A stretch of 64,000 nt of DNA from positions 22,772,001 through 22,836,000 of the forward strand of contig NW_027480422.1 of assembly GCF_051401765.1 (NCBI RefSeq). The letters are read 5' to 3'. The DNA comes from Calliopsis andreniformis (Eukaryota > Arthropoda > Insecta > Hymenoptera > Andrenidae). Below the pieces are notes generated by a model. It was not told the origin of the DNA. It saw only the letters and a list, made by a program, of their open reading frames with translations, and ran no database searches. This document shows, piece by piece, positions 10,425-22,911 of the stretch. A program made the translations under genes and the position numbers. Numbering within the stretch: position 1 is the stretch's first letter; each line of letters opens with the position of its first letter.

Positions 10425-12902
10425 CATATTGTATTTTATTCTTCTGGCGTTGACTTCGTAGGCCCGAACTATTCGATCTGGTGGAACAACGCCCTAGGTT
10501 GAAGCCTAGGTTGCCCGGAACGTAGAAATGACTACCACTTTCACACTGGTTGCAATTATTCCAGTTATACCATGGAAATACTGATGTATCTTTATTGTAT
10601 TGTATGCTTCGTGCTTTGACTTCTAAGGCCCTAGCTATTCGATCTGGTGGAGCAACGCCCTAGAGTGAAGCCTAGGTTGCCCGTCACGTAGAAATGACCA
10701 GGACCTTCACACTGGTTGTAGTTATTCCTGTTATACGATGGAGAAGCTGTTGTATTTAAATTGTATTTTATGCTCCTGGTGTTGACTTCTTAGGCCCCAA
10801 CTATTCGGTCTGGTGGAGCAACGCCTCAGAGTTATACCTAGGATTCCCGGAACTTAGAAATGGGCATTACTTTCACACTGGTTGCAATTATTCCTGTTAT
10901 ATGATGGCAAAACTGTTGCATTTTTATTGTATTTTATGCTTCTGTCATTGACTTCTATGACCCTAACTATTCGATGTGGTGGAGCAACGGCCTAGATTGA
11001 AACCTAGGTTTCCCGGAACGTAGAAATGTCCATAGCTTTGGCACTGGTTGCAATTATTCCTGTTATACGAGGGAAACACTGTTGTATTTATATTGTATTT
11101 TATGCTTCTGGCGTTGACTTCTAAGGCCGCAGCTATACGATGTGATGGAGCAACGCCCAAGGGTAAAGCCTAGGTTGCCCGGAACGTAGAAATGACCATA
11201 GCTTTCACACTGGTTGCAATTATTCCTGTTATACAAGGGAAAAACTGTTCTATTTATTTTGTATTTTATGCTTCGGGCGTTGACTTCTAAGGCCCTAACT
11301 ATTCGATCTGGTGGAGCAGCGACCTAGAGTGAAGCCTAGGTTGCCCCGAACTTTGAAATGACCAATACCTTCGCACTGTTTGCGATTATTCATTTTATAC
11401 GATTGTAAAACTGTTTTACTTATGTTGTATTTTATTCTTCTGGCGTTGAATTCTACGTCCCTAGCTATTCGATCTGGTGGAGCAACACCCTAGAGTGGAG
11501 CCTAGGTTACCCTGGACATAGAAATGGCCAGTACTTTCACACTGGTTAGAGCTTTCCTGTTATTCGACGGAAAAACTGGTGCATTTTTACTGTATTTTAT
11601 GCTTCTGGCGTTGTATTCAAAGTCCCTAACTATTCCTTCTGGTGGAGCAACGCCCTAGAGTGAAGCCTAGGTTACCCGGAACATAGAAATGACCAGTACT
11701 TTCACACTGGTTGCAGTTATTCCTGTTATTCGACGGAAAAACTGTTGCATTTTTATTGTATTTTATGCTTCGGGCGTTGACTTCTAAGTCCCTAACTATT
11801 CGATCTGGTGGAGCAACGCCCTAGAGTGTAGCCCAGGTTGCCCGGAACGTAGAAATGACCATAACTTTCACACCCGTTGCAATTATTTGTTTTATACGAT
11901 GGAAAAACTGTTGTATTTGTTTTGTATTTTATGCTTCTGGCGTTGACTTCCAAGGCCCTAACAATTCGATGTGGCGGAACAACGCCCTAGAGTGAAGCAT
12001 AGGTTGCCCGGAACGTAGAAATGACCATCACTTTCACACTGGTTGCTATTACTTCTGTTATACGATGGAAAATCTGTTGTATCTTTATTGTACTTTATGC
12101 TTCGGACGTTGACTTCTAAGGCACTAACTGTTCGATCTGGTGGAGCAACGCCCTAGAGTGAAGCCGAGGTTGCCGGAACGTAGAAATGGCTATTACTTTC
12201 ACACTGGATGCAATTATTCGTTTTATACGATGGAAAAACTGTTGTGCTTATATTGTATTTTATGTTTCTGGCGTTGACTTCTTAGGACCTTACTATTCGA
12301 TCTGGTGGAACAACGCCCTAGATTGAAGCCTAGATTGCCCCGAGCGTAGAAATGACTATCACCTTCACACGGGTTGCAATTATTCGTGTTATACGATGGA
12401 AAAACCGTTGCATTTTCATTGTATTTTATGCTTCGGGCGTTGACTTCTAAGGCCCTATCTTTTCGATCTGGTTGAGCAACGCCCTAGAGCGAAGCATAGG
12501 TTGCCCGGAACGTAGAAATGACCATTACCTTCACACTGGTTGCAGTTACTCCTGTTATACGATGGAAAAACTGTTGTATTTTTATTGTATTATATGCTTC
12601 GGGCGTTGACTTCTAAGGCCCTAACTATCCGATCTGTTGCCGCAACGCCCTAGAGTGAATCCTAGCTTGCCCGGAACGCAGAAATGACCATTACCTTCAC
12701 ACTGATTGCAATTATTCATTTTATACGGTGGAAAAACTGTTGTATTTTTATTGTATTTTATGCTTCGGGCGTTGGCTTCTAAGGCCCTAACTATTCGATC
12801 TGGTGGAGCAACGCCGCAGAGTGAAGCCTAGGTTGCCAGGAACGTAGAAATGACCATAACCTTCACACTGGTTGCAATTATTCGTTTTATACGATGGAAA
12901 AA
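10425..12902 (+). repeat. Diverged satellite monomers between blocks A and B
   Basis: About 15 monomers lie between the first copies of blocks A and B. This interval is absent from the fused A'-B' copy. Monomers are heterogeneous; some use ACAAGGGAAA in place of ACGATGGAAA (near 11231). One-nucleotide losses occur near 11549 (TAGAGCTTTCCTG) and near 12174 (TTGCCGGAACG for TTGCCCGGAACG). A short piece near 12440-12610 resembles 7630-7800. Nothing other than satellite was seen. Confidence 0.85.
10652..10680. other. Representative imperfect dyad of the monomer (GCAA-CCTAG / CTAGG-TTGC)
   Basis: Monomer positions 31-59 form a hairpin-capable dyad. GCAA pairs with TTGC and CCTAG pairs with CTAGG, giving 9 bp of stem interrupted by a 3-nt CGC bulge on one side, around an 8-nt loop (AGTGAAGC). 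The same arrangement occurs in a large share of monomers. The inner part contains the palindrome CCTAGG. Short dyads are common in centromeric satellites that lack CENP-B boxes; a function here is inference. Confidence 0.6.
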
Positions 12903-14633
12903 CTGTTGTATTTATTTTGTATTTTATGCTTCGGGCGTTGACTTCTAAAGCCCTAGCTATTCGAACTGGTTGAGCAATGGCCTAGAGTGAAGCCTAGGTT
13001 GTCCGGAACGTAGATATGGCCGTTACTTTCACACTGGATGCAATTATTCGTTTTATACGATGGAAAAACTGTTGTATCTTTATTGTATTTTATGCTTCGG
13101 GCGTTGACTTCTTAGGCCCTGACCATTCGATCTGGTGGTGCAACGCCCTAGAGTGAAGCCTAGGTTGCCCGGTACGTAGAAATGACCATTACCTTCACAC
13201 TGATTGCAATTATTCATTTTATACGATGGAAAAACTATTGTATTTTTATTGTATTTTATGCTTCAGGCGTTGACTTCTAAGGCCCTAACTATTCCATCTG
13301 GTGGTGCAACGCTCTAGAGTGAAGCCTAGGTCGCCCGGAACGTAGAAATGACCATAATTTTCACATCGGTTGCAATTATTCGTTTTATACAATGGAAAAA
13401 CTGTTGCATTTGTTTCGTATTTTACGCTTCTGGCGTTGACTTCTAAGGCCTTAACAATTCGTCCTGGCGGAACAACGCCCTAGAGTGAAGCCTAGGTTGC
13501 ACGGAAGGTCGAAATGACCTTCACTTTCACACTGGTTGCAATTACTCCTGTTATAAAATGGAAAAACTGTTGTATCTTTATTGTATTTTATGCTTCGGGC
13601 GTTGTCTTCTGAGGCCCTAACCATTCGATCTGGTGGAGCAACGCCGTAGAGCCAAGCCTAGGTTGCCCGTAACGTAGATATGGCCATTACTTTCACACTG
13701 GATGGAATTATTCGTTTTATACGATGGAAAAACTGTTGTGCTTATTCTGTATTTTATGCTCCGGGCGTAGACTTCTAAGGCCCTAGCTATTCGGTTTGGT
13801 AGGGCAACACCCTACAGTGAAGCCTAGGTTGCCTGGAACGTAGAAATGCCTATCACATTCACACGGGTTGCAATTATTCGTGTTATACGATGGAAAAACC
13901 GTTGCATTTTCATTGTATTTTATGCTTCGGGCGTTGACATCTAAGGCCCTAACGATTCTATCTGGTGGAGCAACGCCCTCGAGTGAAGCCTAGGTTGACC
14001 GGAACGTAGAAATGACCATAACCTTCACACCCGTTGCTATTATTTGTTTTATACGATGGAAAAACTGATGTATCTTTATTGTATTTTATGCTTCGGGCGT
14101 TGACTTCTAAGGCCCTAACTATTCGGTGTGGTGGAGCAACGCCCTTGAGCCAAGCCTAGGTTGCCCGGAACGTAGATATGGCCATTACTTTCACACTGGA
14201 TGCAATTATTCGTTTTATACGATGGAAAAGCTGTTGTACTTATTCTGTATTTTATGCTTCGGGCGTTGACTTCTAAGGTCCTAACTATTCGATCTGGAGG
14301 AGCAACGCCCTAGAGCCAAGCCTAGGTTGCCCGGAACGTAGATATGGCCATTACTTTCATACTGGATGCAATTATTCATTTTATTCGATGGAAATACTAT
14401 TGTATTTTTATTCTATTTTATGCTTCGAGCGTTGACTTCTATGGCACTAACTATTCGATCTGGTGGAGCTACGCCCTAGAGTGAAGCCTAGGTTGCCCGG
14501 AACGTAGAAATGACCATCACTTTCACACTGGTTGCAATTACTCCTGTTATACGATGGAAAAACTGTTGTATCTTTATTGTACTTTACGCTTCTGGCGTTG
14601 ACTTCTAAGGCCTTAACAATTCGTCCTGGCGGA
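12903..14633 (+). repeat. Segmental block B, first copy
   Basis: About 10.4 monomers recur at 20204-21934 (offset 7301, 44 x 166 minus 3). Differences are few: CCGGTACG against CCAGAACG near 13170/20471, and TTATTCGATGG against TTATACGATGG near 14382. The block includes the 600-bp segment also present at 6027. Monomers with GAGCCAAGCC and GTAGATATGGCC are characteristic of its right half. Identity ends at GGAACAACG here against GGAGCAACG in the second copy. Confidence 0.92.
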
Positions 14634-14894
14634 ACAACGCCCTAGAGTGAAGCCTAGGTGGCCCGGAACGTAGAAATGACCATCACTTTCACACTGGTTG
14701 CAATTACTCCTGTTATAAAATGGAAAAACCGTTATATCTTTAATGTATTTTATGCTTCGGGCGTTGTCATCTGAGGCCCTAACCATTCGATCTGGTGGAG
14801 CAACGCCCTAGAGCTAAGCCTAGGTTGCCCGGAACGTAGAAATGACCATTACCTTCACACTGGTTGCAGTTATTCCTGTTATACGATGGAAAAA
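14634..14894 (+). repeat. Short satellite linker between block B and the 1991-bp tandem
   Basis: About 1.6 monomers separate the end of block B from the first 1991-bp unit. The stretch near 14801-14850 (GAGCTAAGCC) resembles the sequence just after block B' at 21935-21985. This suggests that the second copy lost one monomer here by in-phase exchange. Confidence 0.75.
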
Positions 14895-16885
14895 CTGTTG
14901 TATTTTTATTGTATTATATGCTTCGGGCGATAACTTCTCAGGCCCTAACTATTCGATCTGCTGTAGCAACGCCCTAGAGTGAATCCTAGGTTGCCCGGAA
15001 CGCAGAAATGACCATTACCTTCACACTGATTGCAATTATTCATTCTATACGGTTGAAAAACTATTGTATTTTTATTGTACTTTATGCTTTGGGCGTTGAC
15101 TTCTAAGGCCCTAACTATTCGATCTGGCGGAGCAACGCCCTAGGGTCAAGCCTAGGTTGCCAGGAACGTAGAAATGACCATAATTTTCACACCGGTTGCC
15201 ATTATTCCTGTTATACGATGGAAAGACTGTTGTATTTATATTGTATTTAATGTTTCTGGCGTTGACTTCTTAGGCCCTAACTATTCGATCTGGTAGGGCA
15301 ACGCCCTAGAGTGAAGCCTGGGTTTCCCGGAACGTAGAAATGGCCATTACATTCACACTGGATGCAATTATTCGTTTTATACGATGGAAAAACTGTTGTA
15401 CTTATATTGTATTTTATGCTTCTGGCGTTGGCTTCTTAGGCCCTTACTATTCGATCTGATGGAACAACGCCCTAGATTAAAGCCTAGGATGCCCGGAACG
15501 TAGAAATGACTATCACTTTCACACTGGTTGCAATTATTCCAGTTATACGATGGAAAAACTGTTGTATCTTTATTGTATTTTATGCTTCGTGCGTTGACTT
15601 CTAAGGCCCTAACTATTCGATCTGGTGCGGCAACGCCCTAGAGTCAAGCCTAGGTTGCACGGAACGTAGAAATGACCATTACTTTCACACTGTTTCCAAT
15701 TATTCATATTATACGATGCAAAAACTGTTGTATTTATATTGTATTTTATGCTTCTGGCGTTGACTTCTTGGGCCCTAGCTATTCGATCTTGTGGAGCAAC
15801 ACCACACAGTGAAGCCTAGGTGGTCCGGAACGTAGAAATGACTATCACTTTCACACTGGATGCAATTGTTCGTGTTATACGATGGAAAAACCGTTGCATT
15901 ATCATTGTATTTTATTCTTCGGGCGTTGACTTCTAACGCCCTAACCATTCGATCTGGTGGAGCAACTCCCTAGAGTGAAGCCTAGGATGGCCGAAACGTA
16001 GATATGACCATAACTTTCACACCGATTGCAATTATTCGTTAATACGAATGAAAAACTGTTGTATTTATATTGTATTTTATGCTTCTGGCGTTGACTCCGT
16101 AGGCCCTAACTATTCGATCTGGTGGAACAACGCCCTAGAGTCAAGCCTAGGTTGCCCGGAACGTGGAAATGAGTACCACTTTCACACTGGTTGCAATTAT
16201 TCCACTTATACCATGGAGAAACTGTTGTATTTATATTGTATTTTATGATTCTGGCGTTGACTACTAAGGCCGTAGCTATTCGATCTGGTAGAGCAACGCC
16301 CTAGAGTGAAGACTAGGTTGCCCGGAACGTAGAAATGACAATTACTTTCACACTGGTTGCAACTATTGGTTTTATAAGATTGAAAAGCTGTTGTATTTAT
16401 TTTGTATTTTATGCTCCGGGCGTAGACTTCTAGGGCACCAACTATTCGATCTGGTTGAGGAACACACTAGAGTGAAGCCTAGGTTGCCCGGAACGCAGAA
16501 ATGACCAGGACCTTCACACTGGTTGTAGTTATTCCTGTTATACGATGGAAAAGCTGTTGTATTTAAATTGTATTTTATGCTCCTGGTGTTGACTTCTTAG
16601 GCCCCAACTATTCGATCTGGTGGAGCAACGCCTCAGAGTTATACCTAGGATTCCCGGAACGTAGAAATGGCCATCACTTTCACACTGGTTGCAATTATCC
16701 GTTTTATACGATGGAAAAGCTGTTGCATTTATATTGTGTTTTATGCTTCTGGCGTTGACTTCTTGGGCGCTAACTATTCTATCTGGTGGAGCAACGCACT
16801 AGAGTGATGCCTAGGTCTCCCGGAACGCAGAAATGACCATTACTTTCACACTGGTTGCAATTATTCCTGTTACACGATGGAAAAT
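14895..16885 (+). repeat. 12-monomer tandem unit (1991 bp), copy 1
   Basis: This is a complete 12-monomer segment, 1 nt short of 12 x 166 because it contains one 165-bp monomer (ATTCGTTAATACGAATG near 16032). It is followed directly by a near-identical copy. Its right part (about 15604-16885) corresponds to the left part of block A. Confidence 0.93.
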
Positions 16886-18876
16886 CTGTTGTATTTTTAT
16901 TGTATTATATGCTTCGGGCGATAACTTCTCAGGCCCTAACTATTCGATCTGCTGTAGCAACGCCCTAGAGTGAATCCTAGGTTGCCCGGAACGCAGAAAT
17001 GACCATTACCTTCACACTGATTGCAATTATTCATTCTATACGGTTGAAAAACTATTGTATTTTTATTGTACTTTATGCTTTGGGCGTTGACTTCTAAGGC
17101 CCTAACTATTCGATCTGGCGGAGCAACGCCCTAGGGTCAAGCCTAGGTTGCCAGGAACGTAGAAATGACCATAATTTTCACACCGGTTGCCATTATTCCT
17201 GTTATACGATGGAAAGACTGTTGTATTTATATTGTATTTAATGTTTCTGGCGTTGACTTCTTAGGCCCTAACTATTCGATCTGGTAGGGCAACGCCCTAG
17301 AGTGAAGCCTGGGTTTCCCGGAACGTAGAAATGGCCATTACATTCACACTGGATGCAATTATTCGTTTTATACGATGGAAAAACTGTTGTACTTATATTG
17401 TATTTTATGCTTCTGGCGTTGGCTTCTTAGGCCCTTACTATTCGATCTGATGGAACAACGCCCTAGATTAAAGCCTAGGATGCCCGGAACGTAGAAATGA
17501 CTATCACTTTCACACTGGTTGCAATTATTCCAGTTATACGATGGAAAAACTGTTGTATCTTTATTGTATTTTATGCTTCGTGCGTTGACTTCTAAGGCCC
17601 TAACTATTCGATCTGGTGCGGCAACGCCCTAGAGTCAAGCCTAGGTTGCACGGAACGTAGAAATGACCATTACTTTCACACTGTTTCCAATTATTCATAT
17701 TATACGATGCAAAAACTGTTGTATTTATATTGTATTTTATGCTTCTGGCGTTGACTTCTTGGGCCCTAGCTATTCGATCTTGTGGAGCAACACCACACAG
17801 TGAAGCCTAGGTGGTCCGGAACGTAGAAATGACTATCACTTTCACACTGGATGCAATTGTTCGTGTTATACGATGGAAAAACCGTTGCATTATCATTGTA
17901 TTTTATTCTTCGGGCGTTGACTTCTAACGCCCTAACCATTCGATCTGGTGGAGCAACTCCCTAGAGTGAAGCCTAGGATGGCCGAAACGTAGATATGACC
18001 ATAACTTTCACACCGATTGCAATTATTCGTTAATACGAATGAAAAACTGTTGTATTTATATTGTATTTTATGCTTCTGGCGTTGACTCCGTAGGCCCTAA
18101 CTATTCGATCTGGTGGAACAACGCCCTAGAGTCAAGCCTAGGTTGCCCGGAACGTGGAAATGAGTACCACTTTCACACTGGTTGCAATTATTCCACTTAT
18201 ACCATGGAGAAACTGTTGTATTTATATTGTATTTTATGATTCTGGCGTTGACTACTAAGGCCGTAGCTATTCGATCTGGTAGAGCAACGCCCTAGAGTGA
18301 AGACTAGGTTGCCCGGAACGTAGAAATGACAATTACTTTCACACTGGTTGCAACTATTGGTTTTATAAGATTGAAAAGCTGTTGTATTTATTTTGTATTT
18401 TATGCTCCGGGCGTAGACTTCTAGGGCACCAACTATTCGATCTGGTTGAGGAACACACTAGAGTGAAGCCTAGGTTGCCCGGAACGCAGAAATGACCAGG
18501 ACCTTCACACTGGTTGTAGTTATTCCTGTTATACGATGGAAAAGCTGTTGTATTTAAATTGTATTTTATGCTCCTGGTGTTGACTTCTTAGGCCCCAACT
18601 ATTCGATCTGGTGGAGCAACGCCTCAGAGTTATACCTAGGATTCCCGGAACGTAGAAATGGCCATCACTTTCACACTGGTTGCAATTATCCGTTTTATAC
18701 GATGGAAAAGCTGTTGCATTTATATTGTGTTTTATGCTTCTGGCGTTGACTTCTTGGGCGCTAACTATTCTATCTGGTGGAGCAACGCACTAGAGTGATG
18801 CCTAGGTCTCCCGGAACGCAGAAATGACCATTACTTTCACACTGGTTGCAATTATTCCTGTTACACGATGGAAAAT
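16886..18876 (+). repeat. 12-monomer tandem unit (1991 bp), copy 2
   Basis: This is the second tandem copy. The junction lies between the diagnostic T of AAAATCTG at 16885 and the T at 16897, so exchange occurred within CTGTTGTATTT. After 18876 the sequence continues as in ancestral block A (compare near 9087), showing that copy 1 plus the junction is a tandem duplication inserted into block A context. Confidence 0.93.
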
Positions 18877-20213
18877 CTGTTGTATTTATATTGTATTTTA
18901 TTCTTCTGGCGTTGACTTCTTAGGCCCTAATTATTCGTTCTAGTGGAAGAACGCCCTAGAGTGAAGCCTAGGATGCCCGGAACGGAGAAATGACAATAAT
19001 TTTCACACCGGTTGCAATTATTCGTTTGACACGATGGTAATACTGTTGTATTTGTTTTGTATTTTATGCTTCTAGCGTTGACTTCTTAGGCCCTAACAAT
19101 TTGATCTGATGGAACAACGCCCTAGAGTGAAGCCTAGGTTTCCCGGAACGTAGAAAAGGCCATTACATTCACACTGGATGCAATTATTCGCTTTATACGA
19201 TGGAAAAACTGTTGTATTTGTTTTGTATTTTATGCTTCTGGCGTTAACTTCTAAGGCCCTAACAATTCGATGTGGTGGAACAACGCCGTAGAGTGAAGCC
19301 TAGGTTACACGGAACGTACAAATGACCACCACATTCACATTGGTTGCAATTATTCGTTTTATACAATGGAAAAACTGTTGTATCTTTATTGTATTTTATG
19401 CTTCGGGCGTTGACTTCTAAGGACCCAACTATTTGATCTGGTGGAGCAACGCCCTAGAGTGAAGCCTAGGTTGCCCGGAACGCAGAAATGGCCATTACTT
19501 TCACACTGGTATCAATTATTCCTGTTATACAATGGAAAAACTGTTGCATTTTTATTGTATTTTATGCTTCTGCCGTTGACTTCGAAGTCCCTAGCTATTC
19601 GATCTGGTGGATCAACGATCCAGAGCGAAACCTATGTTGCCCGGAACGCAGAAATGACCAGTACTTTTACACTGGTTGCCATTATTCCCGTTATACGATG
19701 GAAAGACTGTTGTATTTATATTGTATTTAATGTTTCTGGCGTTGACTTCTTAGGCCCTAACTATTCGATCTGGTGGGGCAACGCGCTAGAGTGTAGCCTA
19801 GGTTGCCCGGAACATAGAAATGGCCATTACCTTCACACCGGATGCAATTATTCGTTAATACGAATGAAAAACTGTTGTATTTATATTGTATTTTATGCTT
19901 CTGGCGTTGACTCCGTAGGCCCCAACTATTCGATCTGGTGGAACAACGCCCTAGAGTCAAGCCTAGGTTGCCCGGAACGTGGAAATGACTACCACTTTCA
20001 CACTGGTTGCAATTATTCCACTTATACCATGGAGAAACTGTTGTATTTATATTGTATTTTATGATTCTGGCGTTGACTACTAAGGCCGTAGCTATTCGAT
20101 CTGGTAGAGCAACGCCCTAGAGTGAAGACTAGGTTGCCCGGAACGTAGAAATGACAATTACTTTCACACTGGTTGCAACTATTGGTTTTATACGATGGAA
20201 AAGCTGTTGTATT
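17595..20213 (+). repeat. Segmental block A', second copy of 7806-10424
   Basis: This copy of block A sits at offset 9789, at roughly 99.7% identity by eye. Its left half overlaps the second 1991-bp tandem unit. Its right end passes into block B' at 20204-20213 with no spacer, whereas in the first copies A and B are about 2.5 kb apart. Confidence 0.93.
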
Positions 20214-21934
20214 TATTTTGTATTTTATGCTTCGGGCGTTGACTTCTAAAGCCCTAGCTATTCGAACTGGTTGAGCAATGGCCTAGAGTGAAGCCTAGGT
20301 TGTCCGGAACGTAGATATGGCCGTTACTTTCACACTGGATGCAATTATTCGTTTTATACGATGGAAAAACTGTTGTATCTTTATTGTATTTTATGCTTCG
20401 GGCGTTGACTTCTTAGGCCCTGACCATTCGATCTGGTGGTGCAACGCCCTAGAGTGAAGCCTAGGTTGCCCAGAACGTAGAAATGACCATTACCTTCACA
20501 CTGATTGCAATTATTTATTTTATACGATGGAAAAACTATTGTATTTTTATTGTATTTTATGCTTCAGGCGTTGACTTCTAAGGCCCTAACTATTCCATCT
20601 GGTGGTGCAACGCTCTAGAGTGAAGCCTAGGTCGCCCGGAACGTAGAAATGACCATAATTTTCACATCGGTTGCAATTATTCGTTTTATACAATGGAAAA
20701 ACTGTTGCATTTGTTTCGTATTTTACGCTTCTGGCGTTGACTTCTAAGGCCTTAACAATTCGTCCTGGCGGAACAACGCCCTAGAGTGAAGCCTAGGTTG
20801 CACGGAAGGTCGAAATGACCTTCACTTTCACACTGGTTGCAATTACTCCTGTTATAAAATGGAAAAACTGTTGTATCTTTATTGTATTTTATGCTTCGGG
20901 CGTTGTCTTCTGAGGCCCTAACCATTCGATCTGGTGGAGCAACGCCGTAGAGCCAAGCCTAGGTTGCCCGTAACGTAGATATGGCCATTACTTTCACACT
21001 GGATGGAATTATTCGTTTTATACGATGGAAAAACTGTTGTGCTTATTCTGTATTTTATGCTCCGGGCGTAGACTTCTAAGGCCCTAGCTATTCGGTTTGG
21101 TAGGGCAACACCCTACAGTGAAGCCTAGGTTGCCTGGAACGTAGAAATGCCTATCACATTCACACGGGTTGCAATTATTCGTGTTATACGATGGAAAAAC
21201 CGTTGCATTTTCATTGTATTTTATGCTTCGGGCGTTGACATCTAAGGCCCTAACGATTCTATCTGGTGGAGCAACGCCCTCGAGTGAAGCCTAGGTTGAC
21301 CGGAACGTAGAAATGACCATAACTTTCACACCCGTTGCTATTATTTGTTTTATACGATGGAAAAACTGATGTATCTTTATTGTATTTTATGCTTCGGGCG
21401 TTGACTTCTAAGGCCCTAACTATTCGGTGTGGTGGAGCAACGCCCTTGAGCCAAGCCTAGGTTGCCCGGAACGTAGATATGGCCATTACTTTCACACTGG
21501 ATGCAATTATTCGTTTTATACGATGGAAAAGCTGTTGTACTTATTCTGTATTTTATGCTTCGGGCGTTGACTTCTAAGGTCCTAACTATTCGATCTGGAG
21601 GAGCAACGCCCTAGAGCCAAGCCTAGGTTGCCCGGAACGTAGATATGGCCATTACTTTCATACTGGATGCAATTATTCATTTTATACGATGGAAATACTA
21701 TTGTATTTTTATTCTATTTTATGCTTCGAGCGTTGACTTCTATGGCACTAACTATTCGATCTGGTGGAGCTACGCCCTAGAGTGAAGCCTAGGTTGCCCG
21801 GAACGTAGAAATGACCATCACTTTCACACTGGTTGCAATTACTCCTGTTATACGATGGAAAAACTGTTGTATCTTTATTGTACTTTACGCTTCTGGCGTT
21901 GACTTCTAAGGCCTTAACAATTCGTCCTGGCGGA
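20204..21934 (+). repeat. Segmental block B', second copy of 12903-14633
   Basis: This copy of block B is joined directly to A'. The A'-B' crossover lies between the G of AAGCTG (A-type) near 20203 and TTTATTTTG (B-type) near 20212, within CTGTTGTATT. The same word hosts the 16886 junction. The match to block B ends at 21934. Confidence 0.92.
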
Positions 21935-22911
21935 GCAACGCCCTAGAGCTAAGCCTAGGTTGCCCGGAACGTAGAAATGACCATTACCTTCACACTGATT
22001 GCAATTATTCATTTAATACGATGGAAAAACTATTGTATTTTTATTGTATTTTATGCTTCGGGCGTTGACTTCTATGGCCCTAACTATTCGATCTGGTGGA
22101 GCAACGCCCTAGAGTCAAGCCTAGGTTGCCAGGAACGTCGAAATGACCATTACCTTCACACTGATTGCAATTATTCATTTTATACGATGGATAAACTGTT
22201 GTATTTTTATTTTATTTTATGCTCCGGGCGTAGACTTCTAAGGCCCTACCTATTCATTCAGGTGGAGCAACGTCGTAGAGCGAAGCCTAGGCTGCGCGGA
22301 ACGTAGAAATGACCATTACCTTCACACTGATTGCAACTATTCATTTTAAACGATGGAAAAACAGTTGTATTTCTATTGTATTTTATGCTCCGGGCGTTGA
22401 CTTCTATGGCCCTAGCTATTCGATCTGGTGTAGCAACGCTCTAGAGTGAAGCCTAGGTTGCCTGGAACGCAGAAATGACGATTATCTTCACACTGATTGC
22501 AATTATTCATTTTATACGATGGAAAAGCTATTGTATTTTTATTGTATTTTATGCTTCTGGCGTTGACTTCTTAGTCCCTTACTATTGGATCTGGTGGAAC
22601 AACACCCTAGTGTGGAGCCCAGGTTGCCCGGAACGTTGAAATGACCATTAGCTTCACACTGGTTGCAGTTATTCCTGTTATATGATGGAAAAGCTGTTGT
22701 ATTCTTATTGTATTTTATGCACCTGGTGTTGACTTCTTAGGCCCTAACTATTCGATCTGGTGGAGCAACGCCACAGAGTTATATCTAGGATGGCCGGAAC
22801 GTAGAAATGGCCGTCACTTTCACACTGGTTGCAATAATTCGCTTTATACGATGGAACAGCTGTTGTATTTTTATTGTATTTTATGCTCCGGGCGTAGACT
22901 TCTATGGCCCT
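21935..22911 (+). repeat. Diverged satellite monomers
   Basis: About six monomers of mixed type. Several carry CTCCGGGCGTAGACTTC (near 22229 and 22887). The box is mostly the TTCATTTTATACGATGG state. No close long-range duplicate was noticed, and nothing but satellite is present. Confidence 0.85.
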
